Assembly (NCBI RefSeq): GCF_003046585.1
Contig: NZ_QAAE01000010.1
Span: 1 to 64,000, forward strand
Direction: 5' to 3'
DNA: 64,000 bases
Source: Nitrosomonas aestuarii
GTDB taxonomy: Bacteria > Pseudomonadota > Gammaproteobacteria > Burkholderiales > Nitrosomonadaceae
Shown here in pieces: positions 9,403 to 18,069 of the stretch. The notes under the pieces are model-generated. The model was not told the DNA's origin. It was given only the letters and a program-made list of their open reading frames with translations, and did not search any database. Each line of letters starts with the position of its first letter. The first letter of the stretch is position 1. A program made the position numbers and the translations under genes.

Positions 9403-10686
9403 TCAAAACACACGGACAATTCCTGGAAACACCATCACAATCGCCAATGCAATCAGCTGCAGAAAAATAAAAGGAATAACACCACGATAGATCTCCAGGG
9501 TACTGACCGATGCGGGTGCTACTCCTCGCAGATAGAACAGTGAAAACCCGAAAGGAGGCGTCAAAAATGACGCCTGCAAATTTAAGGCGATAAGGATGCC
9601 AAACCAAAGTGGATCAATGTCCAGTTTTAGCAGTACAGGCGCAATCATGGGTACAAAAATATAGGCGATTTCGACAAAATCGATAAAGAAGCCAAGCAAA
9701 AAAATGACGAGCATCATTAATATAACAAACCCCCATTGACCACCAGGAATATATTGCATGATTTCCTCAACGGCCTCATCGCCGCCGGTATAGGTAAATA
9801 CCATCGAAAAGAACGTAGCGCCCGCCAGAATGGTAAACACCATTGCGCTGATTTTAGTCGTTTCCATCGCGACCTGGTGCAGCATGGAGAACCGGAAGCG
9901 GCCACCTGGCAGCGCCAGAATAATCGCCCCCACTGCTCCCATGGCTGCTGATTCTGTCGGTGTAGCAACACCGGCAATAACAGTGCCCAGTACTACCATA
10001 ATCAGTGCCAGTGCAGGTACGATCGCTTTAAATACCTGCCAATAATGAACGGTGCTCAAAGCGGAGCTGCGTGGTATCGGGGGTGCGAAATCTTTCTTTA
10101 AATAGGCAGCAACCAGACATACAATGATATACAACACGACCAGCAACAGACCGGGCAGCAGTGCAGCACGGTAAAAATCACCTACAGGCTGTTGCAAGAC
10201 ATCGCCAAGAATGATAAGCACGATGGAAGGCGGAATAATCTGCCCAAGCGTACCCGAAGCGCAGATCACACCGCTGGCCAACTTTTTGTCATAGCTGTAT
10301 TTCAGCATCACCGGCAAGGCAATCAAACCCATGGTAACAACCGAAGCGCCTACTACACCGGTCGATGCCGCCAGCAACATACCAACCACAACTGTGGAAA
10401 CAGCCAGACCACCCCGCACATGTCCGAACAATAATCCCATGGACTCAAGCATTCTTTCTGCAATACCCGATTTTTCGAGGATCAGTCCCATGAAAATAAA
10501 AAGCGGTACCGCCATCAGGGTGACATTGGTCATAATTGCATGCAGGCGGTATGCTACCAACAGAAAAAGATCAAGTCCTTGTGTATATAACCCGAACAAT
10601 ACCGCCACACCACCAAATGTAAATGCAACGGGATAACCCAATGTCAGCATCAGCAGACAGACGATGAACATGATCAGTGCGATCAT
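9403..10686 (-). CDS. dctM: TRAP transporter large permease, DctM family
   Basis: This very hydrophobic 427-aa protein has about a dozen membrane segments and family landmarks such as the N-terminal GYPVAFTFGG, ASTGVVGASVVTMG and TPTESAAMGA. It forms the ion-coupled translocation subunit of a tripartite ATP-independent periplasmic transporter for organic or keto acids. Its ATG overlaps the dctQ stop codon by four bases, so the two are translationally coupled. No dctP periplasmic binding-protein gene is present nearby; that component must be encoded elsewhere. Substrate unknown. Confidence 0.92.
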   Translation of the reverse strand: MIALIMFIVCLLMLTLGYPVAFTFGGVAVLFGLYTQGLDLFLLVAYRLHAIMTNVTLMAVPLFIFMGLILEKSGIAERMLESMGLLFGHVRGGLAVSTVVVGMLLAASTGVVGASVVTMGLIALPVMLKYSYDKKLASGVICASGTLGQIIPPSIVLIILGDVLQQPVGDFYRAALLPGLLLVVLYIIVCLVAAYLKKDFAPPIPRSSALSTVHYWQVFKAIVPALALIMVVLGTVIAGVATPTESAAMGAVGAIILALPGGRFRFSMLHQVAMETTKISAMVFTILAGATFFSMVFTYTGGDEAVEEIMQYIPGGQWGFVILMMLVIFLLGFFIDFVEIAYIFVPMIAPVLLKLDIDPLWFGILIALNLQASFLTPPFGFSLFYLRGVAPASVSTLEIYRGVIPFIFLQLIALAIVMVFPGIVRVF

Positions 10687-11234
10687 AATTTTTCTTGATA
10701 CGACTTGTTACTCTTGGCCGGCATCGCTGTATCACCCGCCAGCAAACGGATATTACGGGAAACAAAAGCACATGACTGAATTAATACAAGAAAATAACCG
10801 AGTGGAAGCAACGCTTTGAATACAAAACGATAAGACAGTCCGCCCGGATCGTTTGATACTTCCTGAACTTCATACGAATAGGCAACAAAATCGAACGAAC
10901 TGTACAAAATCAATGTACACATGGGTATCACAAAAAATACTGTACCAAAGACATCAATCACAGCTTTGTTGCGGGTCGACATTTTTTCGTACCAGACATC
11001 GACCCGTACATTCGCGTTTTCACGCATGGTATATGCCGCGCCTAACAGAAAAACGGCAGCGAACAAATGCCATTCCATTTCCTGCATTGCGATTGACCCG
11101 GAGTCAAACAGATAACGTGCAATGACATCTATAAAAACGACAGCGACCATCAAAATGCACAACCAACCCGCCAGCCAGCCAAAAGCGCCGGACAATCGGC
11201 CTACTGCACACTCGAATTTGCGCAAGGCTTCCAT
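10683..11234 (-). CDS. dctQ: TRAP transporter small permease, DctQ family
   Basis: The small four-helix membrane subunit that pairs with DctM. Hydrophobic segments are visible from about residue 20, including GWLAGWLCILMVAVVFIDVIARY and the downstream AVFLLGAAYTMRENANVRVD, a typical DctQ stretch. I chose the ATG at 11234 (about 183 aa), 13 bases after the pmbA stop; the frame also extends to a TTG at 11261 that would overlap pmbA. This tight spacing suggests that pmbA, dctQ and dctM are co-transcribed, an unusual grouping. Confidence 0.88.
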   Translation of the reverse strand: MEALRKFECAVGRLSGAFGWLAGWLCILMVAVVFIDVIARYLFDSGSIAMQEMEWHLFAAVFLLGAAYTMRENANVRVDVWYEKMSTRNKAVIDVFGTVFFVIPMCTLILYSSFDFVAYSYEVQEVSNDPGGLSYRFVFKALLPLGYFLVLIQSCAFVSRNIRLLAGDTAMPAKSNKSYQEKL

Positions 11235-11247
11235 AGTCAGCGCAAAT

Positions 11248-12612
11248 TTAGCCGCCCGCAATTGTCATATGATCTATCAAGATGGAACCACTTTGTTTGG
11301 AGCCGCGGACAACAACATCGTCACCGATCGCTGAAATACCGCGGAACATTTCTTTCAGATTCCCCGCGATTGTAATTTCTTCAACGGGGTAACAGATCTC
11401 ACCATTTTCTACCCAGTAACCGGATGCACCGCGTGAATAATCACCTGTAACCGAATTCACCCCATGACCCATCAATTCAGTAACCAACAACCCTTTGTTC
11501 ATTTTTCTAAGCATGGCTGCAAAAGCCATCGGCTTCCCGTCGTCGATAATCAGATTATGAGCACCACCGGCATTTCCTGTCGTTTGCATGCCAAGTTTAC
11601 GTGCAGAATAACTACTCAGAAAGTAACCGTTCACTATGCCGTTTGAAACAACATCACGTTCAACAGTCGCCACACCTTCGTCATCAAAGAAACCGCTGGC
11701 CAGGCCTTTTGGTAAATGTGGCAATTCACGTATATTGATATTATCTGCAAAAACCTGCTGACCAATGCTATTCGATAAAAAAGAAGATTTACGATAAAGA
11801 CTACTACCACTGACTGCAGAGGCAAAATGTCCAATCACGCTTGATGCCACAGGCGCTTCAAATAATACCGGCACGTCACAGGTTGCTATTTTGCGCGCAC
11901 CCAGCCGGGCAACGGTTCGCTCCCCGGCTTTTCGGCCTATTTGGCCAATTGATTCAAGATCACGGGTATCACGTGCAACGCTGTACCAATAATCTCTTTG
12001 TTTCGAATCGCCCTGCTCTGCGATCGCCACACAACTGGCACTGTGTCGCGAATACGGATATCCTCCAAGAAAACCCAGGCTATTGGCATACACAAATTGC
12101 GATTCATCAACCGATATACTGGCACCTTCAGAATTGGTAATACGTTTATCTACAGCAAATGCAGTTTGCTCGCAGTCGCGTGCAAGTGCTATCGCTTCCT
12201 CCACAGACAAATCCCAGGGATGATACAAATCCAGATCCTGGAAAGTCTGCGCCAGAAGCGTCGCATCTGCTAATCCTGAACATTCATCTTCAGCTGTATG
12301 GCGTGCAATCGACAACGCAGCAGAAACCGTATCACTAATCGCCTGAGGTGAAAAATCGGATGTACTGGCATTTCCGCGCTTGTGGCCAATGTAAACGGTT
12401 ACTGAAAGCCCTTTATCACGATTATATTCTATTGTTTCCACTTCGCTTTTGCGCACAGTCACAGTCTGTCCAAAACCATCGGACACATGCGTTTCGCACG
12501 CATTGGCACCGCTTCGTCTGGCTTGTTCCAGGATGTCGCGTGCGATTTCCTGGAGTCTGGAAAAAGGATATGAAAAACGGGTATATGTGTTCGTTGTCGA
12601 TAACTTATTCAT
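11248..12612 (-). CDS. pmbA: Metalloprotease subunit PmbA (TldE)
   Basis: PmbA/TldE is the partner subunit of the TldD/E zinc protease, which trims peptides such as microcin precursors and CcdA in the cytoplasm. The sequence is typical: the N-terminal ARRSGANACETHVSDG, central EGASISVDESQFVYANS and C-terminal NLIIDDGKP, TELMGHGVNSVTGDYSRGA and GNLKEMF. It lacks the HExxxH of TldD, as expected. The ATG at 12612 gives 454 aa, close to the usual 450; an upstream ATG at 12678 is also open. It is divergent from darP, a common pairing. tldD is not in the window. Confidence 0.93.
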   Translation of the reverse strand: MNKLSTTNTYTRFSYPFSRLQEIARDILEQARRSGANACETHVSDGFGQTVTVRKSEVETIEYNRDKGLSVTVYIGHKRGNASTSDFSPQAISDTVSAALSIARHTAEDECSGLADATLLAQTFQDLDLYHPWDLSVEEAIALARDCEQTAFAVDKRITNSEGASISVDESQFVYANSLGFLGGYPYSRHSASCVAIAEQGDSKQRDYWYSVARDTRDLESIGQIGRKAGERTVARLGARKIATCDVPVLFEAPVASSVIGHFASAVSGSSLYRKSSFLSNSIGQQVFADNINIRELPHLPKGLASGFFDDEGVATVERDVVSNGIVNGYFLSSYSARKLGMQTTGNAGGAHNLIIDDGKPMAFAAMLRKMNKGLLVTELMGHGVNSVTGDYSRGASGYWVENGEICYPVEEITIAGNLKEMFRGISAIGDDVVVRGSKQSGSILIDHMTIAGG

Positions 12613-12858
12613 AAAATCATTAACTTTGTCAGAAAACCGCCTTGCAAGATGCGCATAGCGTGTTAAATTACAATACATAAAAAAGCGCTATGATAACAGC
12701 TTATGAATAGCACATCGTATGGTTACTTAAAATCGTAATCTACGCAAAAGTGGAAAAAGCCGTTATGGTTAAATTTTTGCTGCAGACGCTTTCATTATTA
12801 ACTGGTTAAATCCCAACCGAAACGTTATGATCATTCTTATCAATTCTACCTAACCCAA

Positions 12859-13389
12859 ATGGCCGTGCAAAATAACCCCGATAAAAAATTTGAAGACAAC
12901 GATAACGCCAATAAGCCAAGCAAAACGCAGCGTAAGCAAGCGATGCATAAGTTACAAAAAATGGGCGAACAACTGGTTGAGCTTAATGACAGGCAGCTTG
13001 AAGAATTAAATTTACAGGAAATGTTACTCGAAGCAATTTTTGAGGCGCGTCGGATCAATAAATTTGGCGCACGTCAACGTCAGATGCAATATATCGGAAA
13101 ATTAATGCGAAAAATTGACATATTGCCGATTCAGGAAAAGCTTAACACCTGGCAACAGATTCCCTTCGCTCAGAAGGTTCAATTGCATCAGATAGAGCGC
13201 TGGCGTGAACGGCTCTTAAATGATGCAAACGCATTAACAGAGTTTATCAAGCAATATCCAACTGCTGATATCAAGCAGATCCGTTCACTGACAAGGAATA
13301 CGTTTAAGGAGAAAGTTAGTGACAAACCACCTAAAAGCTATCGGTCGTTATTTCAATTGATACAAGAAACTATACAAGAATCGAATTAA
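12859..13389 (+). CDS. darP: Ribosome biogenesis factor DarP (YjgA, DUF615)
   Basis: This 176-aa, highly charged, mostly helical protein of the DUF615 family binds late 50S ribosomal precursors and helps their maturation. Family signatures are visible: KTQRKQAMHKLQKMGEQLVEL near the N-terminus, then EARRINKFGARQRQMQYIGKLMR and VQLHQIERWRERLL. The length agrees with the family. It is divergent from pmbA, the arrangement seen in many beta- and gammaproteobacteria. No strong ribosome binding site is seen before the chosen ATG. Confidence 0.92.
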   Translation: MAVQNNPDKKFEDNDNANKPSKTQRKQAMHKLQKMGEQLVELNDRQLEELNLQEMLLEAIFEARRINKFGARQRQMQYIGKLMRKIDILPIQEKLNTWQQIPFAQKVQLHQIERWRERLLNDANALTEFIKQYPTADIKQIRSLTRNTFKEKVSDKPPKSYRSLFQLIQETIQESN

Positions 13390-13410
13390 TCGTTTAACTA
13401 GTTTGTACAA

Positions 13411-13635
13411 TTAACCAAGTTCTCTAAACCTTGCAGCATCCAGAACCGACCATAGGTGAATTACGCCTCCGATGACCGCCGGTATAATCAACACAGCAAA
13501 AAAATAATTTGTACTCACAACGAGAAAAAATAACAAGGCAGGTAACGCTCTCCCCTGTACCAATTGACCCAAGCCAGGTATGAGGAAACTGCAAATTGCC
13601 GCAAGCACATTACCGCCAGAGCCTTGACCCGCCAT
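13411..13635 (-). CDS. Small membrane protein, TM2-like
   Basis: A 74-aa protein with a short glycine-rich N-terminus followed by AAICSFLIPGLGQLVQGR and two hydrophobic helices. The P-G-x-G-Q motif between helices resembles TM2-domain and related small inner-membrane proteins. It lies between darP and the hairpin terminator at 13691-13727, convergent with darP. Function unknown; a real gene is likely because of the coherent hydrophobic pattern. Confidence 0.65.
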   Translation of the reverse strand: MAGQGSGGNVLAAICSFLIPGLGQLVQGRALPALLFFLVVSTNYFFAVLIIPAVIGGVIHLWSVLDAARFRELG

Positions 13636-13690
13636 TCATAGCGTCCCGGTTAAGTAGATGTCACTCAGAAGATATTCCATTCGACAAGCG

Positions 13691-13727
13691 AAAGCCCGGC
13701 ATTATGATTTCTCTACCGGGCTTTTTT
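13691..13727. terminator. Rho-independent terminator of the cox operon
   Basis: An inverted repeat AAAGCCCGG / CCGGGCTTT with a 16-base loop. Its plus-strand copy runs into TTTTTT, and the minus-strand reading into AAGC-flanked T-poor sequence, so the T-tract is best on the plus strand. It sits just beyond the ctaB stop codon, so ctaB transcripts coming from the right also cross the hairpin. Confidence 0.6.
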
Positions 13728-13762
13728 AATTATTCACTTACAAAGTTCTGAAAATCAATAGG

Positions 13763-14665
13763 TCAAAAATAATAATAATGATCAACCAATAATGCCACAA
13801 ATAGCAATGCAAGATATAAAATCGAGTAGCGAAATGCCTTTCGTGCCAACTGGTCACTGTAATTACGATATATCTCGACTGCGTAATACATAAATACTGC
13901 GTTCAATACAGCTGCACTCGCTATATATATAAGACCGCTCATTTGCGTCAGATAAGGAAATATCGTAATGATACACAGAATAACTGTATACAGCAGTACA
14001 TGTAACTTTGTAAACTGATCACCATGCGTCACGGGAAGCATGGGCATTCCAATGGAAGCGTATTCTTTTTTACGATATAGCGCCAATGCCCAGAAATGAG
14101 GCGGTGTCCAGGCAAAAATAATCAAAAATAACAGTAGTGCATCTGCAGTAATCTCACCTGTCACAGCAGTCCAGCCCAATACTGGCGGCATCGCTCCAGA
14201 AGCACCGCCTATTACTATGTTTTGTGGCGTCAGTGGTTTTAATATGACAGTATAGATAATTGCATAACCTACAAAAGTACCTAAGGTCAGCCACATCGTC
14301 AGTGGATTAATCCATTCATAAAGAATAAACAAACCAAAGCCGCCGATAAGCAGTAAAAATAACGTGGTTTCAGGTACGTTCACTTTACCTTGTGGTAACG
14401 GGCGGCCTTTCGTTCTGGCCATGACGGCGTCCAATTTCTGTTCAACCAGACAATTGAGTGCAGCTGCCGCACCCGCAACCAGCGCAATACCTAAAGTGCC
14501 AAAAAACAGTACATCAATGGGTACCGCACCCGGCACCGACAAAAACATTCCAATCACCGCTGTAAACACGATCAACGAGACTACTCTTGGTTTTGTTAAT
14601 CGATAAAACTGGTTTATACGTGATGCTGTTTCATGCCATACTAAACTCGTTGCCATTCTAATCAC
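13763..14665 (-). CDS. ctaB: Protoheme IX farnesyltransferase (heme O synthase)
   Basis: CtaB/CyoE attaches a farnesyl group to heme b to make heme O, the precursor of the heme A used in the oxidase encoded upstream. The 300-aa UbiA-family membrane protein shows the prenyl-diphosphate motif [21 protein letters not shown] near residues 70-90 and the second motif around [17 protein letters not shown]. About eight membrane helices are visible. It is the last gene of the cox operon, 80 bases after the SCO-like gene, with an AGGAGG-type ribosome binding site. The heme A synthase gene ctaA, often its neighbour, is absent here. Confidence 0.95.
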   Translation of the reverse strand: MIRMATSLVWHETASRINQFYRLTKPRVVSLIVFTAVIGMFLSVPGAVPIDVLFFGTLGIALVAGAAAALNCLVEQKLDAVMARTKGRPLPQGKVNVPETTLFLLLIGGFGLFILYEWINPLTMWLTLGTFVGYAIIYTVILKPLTPQNIVIGGASGAMPPVLGWTAVTGEITADALLLFLIIFAWTPPHFWALALYRKKEYASIGMPMLPVTHGDQFTKLHVLLYTVILCIITIFPYLTQMSGLIYIASAAVLNAVFMYYAVEIYRNYSDQLARKAFRYSILYLALLFVALLVDHYYYF

Positions 14666-14745
14666 CTCCTACATTTCTTTTATGAATTACTTTCAATTCA
14701 GACAGTTAATTACTAGGTATCTTAATCCGTTTTGTCAATATTTAA

Positions 14746-15330
14746 TCAGTGTTCTAGTTGGGACACATGTAACAGTCGTTTAATATCATCGCTCAATTTT
14801 CTGGGTTCAATATTTTCAGGAAAGCGCATCATTAAATTTCCGAGTGGATCAATCAAATAGATATGATTACGTTGTATTTCTTTGGTTGGGATCAGGTCAA
14901 GCAACTCACTATCGCGCGCATTCACAATAATAGTGCCATCGTATTCGTTCCATAATTCGTCTTCAACTGGCACATTATCATCTACCAGCCATAAACGCTC
15001 TATCCGGTGCATTTCTTTGTTCTGCATTGTACGAATCTGGCGCATATAATAGAGCTTTGAACGACAGGACTCATCACATTGACCAGAATCAACCGTCAAC
15101 ATTATCCATTTACCGTGCAAATCTTTTATCCTGAAAATAATGTTAGTTTTTTGCGTAACCCCTGAACCTGATAATTTCTGCACATCTAAAAGTTCGCCAT
15201 AATTAATGCTACCGGGACGATAACCCATAAAAAAAAGGGTATATGAAATCACAACCGGTGAAAGCAACAACACCAACATAATTATCAGCTTGCGCCTGTT
15301 GGATTTTTTATTTACTTCTTCGTTTGACAT
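14746..15330 (-). CDS. SCO1/thioredoxin-like membrane protein, oxidase assembly
   Basis: A 194-aa protein with one N-terminal membrane helix and a periplasmic thioredoxin-like domain. A CxxxC pair (CDESC, near residue 84), the copper motif of SCO proteins, is followed near the C-terminus by HIYLIDPLGNLMMRFPE, which matches the end of the SCO fold. The His that is the third copper ligand in SCO (in a DHS motif a few residues before the strand) is not in its usual place; one His lies directly beside the strand. Overlapping surf1 and preceding ctaB, it probably assists CuA or CuB loading or thiol reduction. Confidence 0.78.
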   Translation of the reverse strand: MSNEEVNKKSNRRKLIIMLVLLLSPVVISYTLFFMGYRPGSINYGELLDVQKLSGSGVTQKTNIIFRIKDLHGKWIMLTVDSGQCDESCRSKLYYMRQIRTMQNKEMHRIERLWLVDDNVPVEDELWNEYDGTIIVNARDSELLDLIPTKEIQRNHIYLIDPLGNLMMRFPENIEPRKLSDDIKRLLHVSQLEH

Positions 15331-16021
15331 TTAACACCAGGAAAATAATGATAGTTGTTATAGCCAAGGTGAACCACTGAATTGCGTACCCGATATTTTT
15401 TGATGCACCTGAATCAGGTCTATCCCAATCGCGAATTAAGCCGTCCTCTACTTTGTTTTTTTGTAAAATCATTATCGGTTGCAAATCGAATCCCGTCATT
15501 TCTTTATAGCGTTCCAAATTAAAACTATCCCATACAACGCCGGACACCGTATGATCTGATAATTCAAGCATTTTTAATTCAGGTGAAACAACGGTGCCAG
15601 TAACAAGCGTTTCATCAGCTACAGTCGGTATTTCCGGGAGAATGGAGCGATCATAACCAACCGGCACCCAACCTCTGTTAATAATGACATACCATTGACT
15701 ATTGGCGATTTGCAGCGGCGTGAGCACGTGATAACCGGCGCGACCTTTATAAGTCTTATTATCCAAGAAAATCGTATATTCAGATCGATATTTCCCTCTC
15801 GCATCGACTTGTCGATATTGAAAATCTTCTAACCTGATTAAACTGCCTGGAACCGTCACCACGGGCTCTAGTGACAATTGTTCAAGCTGCTCATGACGAG
15901 ATTTTCTTTCGTCAGCGCGTGACAATTGCCATTTACCCAGCTCCAGAAAGATCCACACCATACAGATTGTAATCGCTACGGCCCATAACTTCGGTCTAAA
16001 TTGATAACCTGCCAAAGTCAT
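15308..16021 (-). CDS. SURF1 family cytochrome oxidase biogenesis protein
   Basis: SURF1 helps heme A insertion into subunit I. The protein, about 237 aa from the ATG at 16021, has an N-terminal helix beginning MTLAGYQFRPKLWAVAITI, the typical GKWQLSRADERK, the signature INRGWVPVGYDRS and a second membrane helix near the C-terminus (IQWFTLAITTIIIFLVL). The frame stays open 30 codons upstream, but that extension has no SURF1 similarity. The 3' end overlaps the SCO-like gene by 23 bases. It sits between coxC and the SCO-like gene, as in other betaproteobacteria. Confidence 0.9.
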   Translation of the reverse strand: MTLAGYQFRPKLWAVAITICMVWIFLELGKWQLSRADERKSRHEQLEQLSLEPVVTVPGSLIRLEDFQYRQVDARGKYRSEYTIFLDNKTYKGRAGYHVLTPLQIANSQWYVIINRGWVPVGYDRSILPEIPTVADETLVTGTVVSPELKMLELSDHTVSGVVWDSFNLERYKEMTGFDLQPIMILQKNKVEDGLIRDWDRPDSGASKNIGYAIQWFTLAITTIIIFLVLNVKRRSK

Positions 16022-16176
16022 AGTAATACGCTGTTTTCTGCTGTGGTTATATCGTTCATTCTGGATACAATGACTATTGTAAAAAAGATTCCAGTCTTTT
16101 ACATGAATCAATCTCAGTTAAACGACTACTGCAATGCAAAAGCTGGAATCTCTATAAGACTATTTTCTTTATTTCG

Positions 16177-17040
16177 TTATAGCAAGTACACGAAAATAAA
16201 GAGACCTAACCAAACCACGTCAACAAAGTGCCAATACCAGGCGACCCCTTCAAAGCCGAAGTGTTTTTCCGGAGTAAAATGTCCTGCTGCGCAACGGAAA
16301 TATATTACGATCAGCATGATTGTGCCGAGTGTCACATGGAATCCATGGAAGCCTGTCAGCATGAAGAAGGTTGATCCATATGCACCTGTATCCAATTTCA
16401 AATTCAGATCCTGGTAAGCATGTACATACTCATAAGCTTGCAAGCCTAAGAACAGTGCACCAAGGGCAATTGTTGCCAACATCCATTTTTTAAGTGCATC
16501 ACGCCGATTTTCTTTAATCGCCCAATGCGCATACGTAATCGTTACACCTGAAGTTAGCAATATCAATGTATTGATCGCCGGCAATCCCCAAGGACCCATT
16601 GCGGTATACTCTTCAAATTCACCGGGACCTGTTGTTGGCCAGCCACCTTCATAAGCACCCCAAAACGCTTGGCCCAGAACCTCGCTTTCTTCCACCAGCC
16701 AAGGTATTGACAAGTTGCGCATATAGAACAGCGCGCCGAAGAATGCTGCAAAAAACATAACTTCTGAAAATATGAACCATGTCATCCCCCAGCGGAATGA
16801 TTTATCAACATCCATGCCATATTTGCCACTTTCACTTTCTGCAGCTACTGTCCCAAACCAGCGAAAACACATATAAAATAAAATTGCAAAGCCAATGGCC
16901 AACATACCATAGCCAAGCTCAATTCTATTCATCGACAATGCCGCACCAAAACCCAAGAACAACAACGCTGACGATCCGATAATCGGATATGTTGACGGAG
17001 CTGGTACATAATAGTGACCCGATTCCTGACTCATTCTCAC
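16177..17040 (-). CDS. coxC: Cytochrome c oxidase subunit III
   Basis: A 287-aa seven-helix subunit of the aa3-type terminal oxidase; it shields the active site and proton-entry region and binds lipids. Landmarks are WPTTGPGEFEEYTAMG before a helix, SGVTITYAHWAIKENRR, STFFMLTGFHGFHVTLGTIML and the terminal WHFVDVVWLGLFIFVYLL, all diagnostic of subunit III. The last helix contains the conserved His and Asp of WHFVDVVW. It is preceded by the DUF2970 gene and followed by surf1. Confidence 0.96.
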   Translation of the reverse strand: MRMSQESGHYYVPAPSTYPIIGSSALLFLGFGAALSMNRIELGYGMLAIGFAILFYMCFRWFGTVAAESESGKYGMDVDKSFRWGMTWFIFSEVMFFAAFFGALFYMRNLSIPWLVEESEVLGQAFWGAYEGGWPTTGPGEFEEYTAMGPWGLPAINTLILLTSGVTITYAHWAIKENRRDALKKWMLATIALGALFLGLQAYEYVHAYQDLNLKLDTGAYGSTFFMLTGFHGFHVTLGTIMLIVIYFRCAAGHFTPEKHFGFEGVAWYWHFVDVVWLGLFIFVYLL

Positions 17041-17064
17041 CCTCCTACTTTTAAATTTTTAATT

Positions 17065-17271
17065 TCATTTAACAACTATTTTGACAAGTAACAAAATGCT
17101 GACTACGAAAAGCATTGCACCGATAAGTCCACCAATAATTACATGTGCTGGTTTTAAATTCGCTGCATCATTTTCAAGATCACTTTTTTTTCTAATGCCT
17201 ATGAATGCTGACATCACTGCCTTTGCTATCTGAAAAACAGTTGGCTCTGGAGCTTTTTCATGATTGCTCAT
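17065..17271 (-). CDS. DUF2970 small membrane protein of the cox operon
   Basis: A 68-aa protein with the DUF2970 pattern: AKAVMSAFIGIRKKSDLENDA, then LKPAHVIIGGLIGAMLFVVS with a single C-terminal membrane helix. Members of this family sit between ctaG and coxC in betaproteobacterial oxidase operons and are thought to assist assembly; the exact role is unknown. Here it starts 8 bases after ctaG and is followed closely by coxC, so it is surely part of the operon. Confidence 0.85.
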   Translation of the reverse strand: MSNHEKAPEPTVFQIAKAVMSAFIGIRKKSDLENDAANLKPAHVIIGGLIGAMLFVVSILLLVKIVVK

Positions 17272-17279
17272 TCTGATTC

Positions 17280-17831
17280 CTATTTTTCGCTGATCGATGA
17301 TGAACCGGCAGGCAATTCAAAAAAAGTATATGAAATTGTCACTGTATGAATTTCCTTTGGCAAACTAGGTTCAATTACAAATTGCACCGGCATCTGCCTC
17401 ACTTCATTTGGTTTTAATTCCTGCTTCGTAAAACAAAAACATTCGAATTTTCGTAGATGTTGATCTAAAAAACGTGGACTATAACTCGGTATAGCCTGTC
17501 CACTAATTTCACGTTCCGAGTTATTTGTGATCTCGTACATCACTTCGACTGGCTCCCCAGGATGAATACGCACGCTGCGTTGCATTGGTTTAAAATCCCA
17601 GGGCAAACCCCTAGTATTTGCGTCAAACTCAATGGTCACCCAGCGCTCTGTATCAACTTCCATGTCTTTTGCCAGTTTGTCTGGCTGCAGCAGATTATTA
17701 ATACCTGTAACCTCACAGAACTTTTCGTAGAATGGCACCATCGCATAACCAAACACAAACATAACAACTGAAAAAATCAACAATTTTTTCATCATTGTGA
17801 GATTGCTTAGTGTTTTTTTATCGTTAGCCAT
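17280..17831 (-). CDS. ctaG: Cytochrome c oxidase assembly protein CtaG (Cox11)
   Basis: Cox11-type copper chaperone that delivers Cu to the CuB site of subunit I. The 183-aa protein has one N-terminal membrane anchor (MKKLLIFSVVMFVFGYAMVPFYEKFCEVTG) with its conserved Cys, and a periplasmic immunoglobulin-like domain holding the copper motif FECFCFTKQ near residue 130. The AIPSYSPRFLDQHLRKFECF region is highly typical. It lies between the 35-aa small ORF and the DUF2970 gene in the oxidase operon. Confidence 0.95.
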   Translation of the reverse strand: MANDKKTLSNLTMMKKLLIFSVVMFVFGYAMVPFYEKFCEVTGINNLLQPDKLAKDMEVDTERWVTIEFDANTRGLPWDFKPMQRSVRIHPGEPVEVMYEITNNSEREISGQAIPSYSPRFLDQHLRKFECFCFTKQELKPNEVRQMPVQFVIEPSLPKEIHTVTISYTFFELPAGSSSISEK

Positions 17832-17938
17832 TCTACTTATTATCCATTAACAAATTGCTACAGCCGTAATCCACAGATTCTTTGTAAAACTCATACTGCA
17901 ATGATTATCAGCCTAATTTTTCCATATATTTACTGATG

Positions 17939-18046
17939 CTAAACATCATTAAAAAAGAATGCGCCAATATAAATTGCAATAACCGTAATTAACAAAATCA
18001 ATGCTGTCTTCAGTTTCTTACGTTTCAAATCCGTTTCATCTGACAT
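17939..18046 (-). CDS. Cytochrome oxidase small assembly protein (35 aa)
   Basis: A very short frame in the gap between coxA and ctaG encodes MSDETDLKRKKLKTALILL followed by ITVIAIYIGAFFFNDV. A charged N-terminus precedes one membrane helix. Betaproteobacterial cox operons often carry such a peptide of about 35 residues at this place, annotated as cytochrome oxidase small assembly protein. A GATA-rich leader with an AGA(T)A stretch is the only possible ribosome binding site. The position and composition support it, but homology was judged from the pattern only. Confidence 0.7.
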   Translation of the reverse strand: MSDETDLKRKKLKTALILLITVIAIYIGAFFFNDV

Positions 18047-18069
18047 ACGTATCTCTATCTATTCTGTTT

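Noticed and set aside
9195-9470. Plus-strand protein of 91 aa
   Set aside because: It overlaps the end of dctM, has no ribosome binding site and no recognisable domain.
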